Part shown: positions 63,425 through 64,000 of the stretch, in pieces
How the letters are laid out: each line of letters opens with the position of its first letter
Position numbering within the stretch: the first letter of the stretch is position 1
From: Streptomyces sp. LaPpAH-108
GTDB lineage: Bacteria; Actinomycetota; Actinomycetes; Streptomycetales; Streptomycetaceae
DNA: 64,000 bases
Reading direction: 5' to 3'
Assembly: GCF_000373625.1 (NCBI RefSeq)
Contig: NZ_KB891995.1
Span: 1-64,000, forward strand
Made by a program: the position numbers and the translations under genes
The notes under the pieces: model-generated
Told to the model about the DNA's origin: nothing
Seen by the model: only the letters and a program-made list of their open reading frames with translations
Database searches by the model: none

Positions 63425-64000
63425 TCAGTCGCGTTTGCAGATGCGGTCCAGGAGGTTGGCCGTGGCCCGCTGGATGCGGGGGTCCACATGGCCGGGGCGG
63501 TCGAGCGCCGGGGACCAGGCGAAGGTGCCGGAGGCGAACACCCAGGCGCCGGAGGGGGCGCGGTAGAGCGAGGTCTCCTGGTGGCGTCGTACGCCGTCGC
63601 CGTCCAGGTAGGGGGAGTGCGCGAGGAGGATGCGCTCCTCGTGCTCGGGGAGCGCGGTGCGCGGGAAGTAGCGGTCGGCCTCGCCCGCGACCAGGCCCTC
63701 GATGCCGTCGCCCTCGCGGGCGCCGGTCGCCTCCCACAGCCAGTGGTCGGCGTTGCGGACGATCAGGGGGCTGGGCTCGGGGACGCGGCCCGCGTACTGG
63801 ATGCCGATCAGCTGCTGTTCGGGCCGGTCGATCTCGCGCCAGAGCACCGGCTTTCCGGGGCCCTTGCGCTTGCGGCAGGTCAGCAGCCGGTCCGGGACAC
63901 CGGAGGCGGAGGGCGCCAACTCCACTTGCCAGTACATGGTGTTGGCGGACAGGAAGACCAGTGAGGTGCCGTGGTCGCGGGCGTTCTCCACGGCCCGGCG
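63425..64000 (-). CDS. N,N-dimethylformamidase beta-subunit-like protein (partial, N-terminus beyond the edge)
   Basis: The last ~191 residues of a longer protein whose start lies right of the window. The visible part (GTSLVFLSANTMYWQVEL; NADHWLWEATGAREGDGIEG; GAWVFASGTFAWSPALDRPG; ATANLLDRICKRD) matches the C-terminal region of streptomycete proteins annotated as N,N-dimethylformamidase-beta-like, often secreted and with an Ig-like or beta-propeller N-terminus. Catalytic activity is not implied. Same direction as purC. Confidence 0.7.
   Translation of the reverse strand, partial: RRAVENARDHGTSLVFLSANTMYWQVELAPSASGVPDRLLTCRKRKGPGKPVLWREIDRPEQQLIGIQYAGRVPEPSPLIVRNADHWLWEATGAREGDGIEGLVAGEADRYFPRTALPEHEERILLAHSPYLDGDGVRRHQETSLYRAPSGAWVFASGTFAWSPALDRPGHVDPRIQRATANLLDRICKRD

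Overview
The window is high-GC actinobacterial chromosome, almost certainly Streptomyces. The evidence is strong third-position G/C, frequent GTG starts, BldC and AtrA orthologues, a mycothiol-type protein and a Streptomyces-style rRNA leader at the left edge. As far as I recall the S. coelicolor map, the gene order follows the SCO4122-SCO4070 core segment (marR/MFS, SpoIIE-type phosphatase, NDH-2, atrA, sigma factor, trmB, hrpA, bldC, vdh, purFM, purSQL, lsrL, purC), read here left to right. Extra genes are inserted at about 20.1-31.3 kb.

Region by region. 1-0.5 kb: promoters and leader of an rRNA operon running off the left edge (minus strand). 0.5-6.7 kb: a divergent MarR/MFS drug-efflux pair, a PAS-SpoIIE-HATPase regulator, a type II NADH dehydrogenase and atrA. 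7.0-13.2 kb: an ECF-type sigma factor fused to its own zinc anti-sigma-like segment, membrane segment and extracytoplasmic NPCBM-like domain; a degenerate asparagine-synthetase-like protein; an NsdA-type TPR regulator. 13.3-19.6 kb: L-2-hydroxyglutarate oxidase, a decayed His/Pro-coding minisatellite, trmB, a PrsW-like protease, an aldo/keto reductase and an M23 peptidase.

20.0-31.3 kb is accessory. It begins at an initiator tRNA next to a broken TnsA-like gene. It carries a TetR/methyltransferase pair and a MarR-controlled ribD-like/ribA module with three related operators. It ends in mobile-element remnants at a tRNA-Lys gene. Two perfect 97-bp direct repeats (28000-28096 and 31175-31271) flank a prophage/integrative scar with an endolysin tail, a holin-like gene, a frameshifted coiled-coil gene, a Nudix/HTH pair, two small cysteine-rich proteins and an XRE regulator. 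No integrase remains. A related module sits just left of the left repeat, which suggests stacked insertions.

31.4-43.4 kb: an APC permease, a DEAD-box RNA helicase with an RGG/ERRDD tail, a lipoprotein, a mini-metallopeptidase, a membrane metallophosphoesterase, a tRNA cluster (Glu, Asp, Phe), a small repeat-bearing secreted protein, hrpA and a second tRNA-Asp. 43.5-47.8 kb: a DUF6274-like protein, bldC, a conserved hypothetical protein, valine dehydrogenase and DUF3073. 47.9-64.0 kb: purine biosynthesis in three blocks (purF-purM, purS-purQ-purL, purC). Interleaved are a META-domain lipoprotein, a sterol-carrier-like protein, a TetR/DHA2 efflux pair, lsrL, three tRNA-Gly genes and an ABC exporter/two-component operon lying between two identical tRNA-Gly(GCC) genes.

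Functionally, the core part joins development and antibiotic regulators (atrA, nsdA-like, bldC, lsrL) with purine synthesis. PurF, PurSQL, PurM and PurC supply five of the steps from PRPP towards IMP. No computation was possible, so homology calls rest on recognised motifs and remembered family features.
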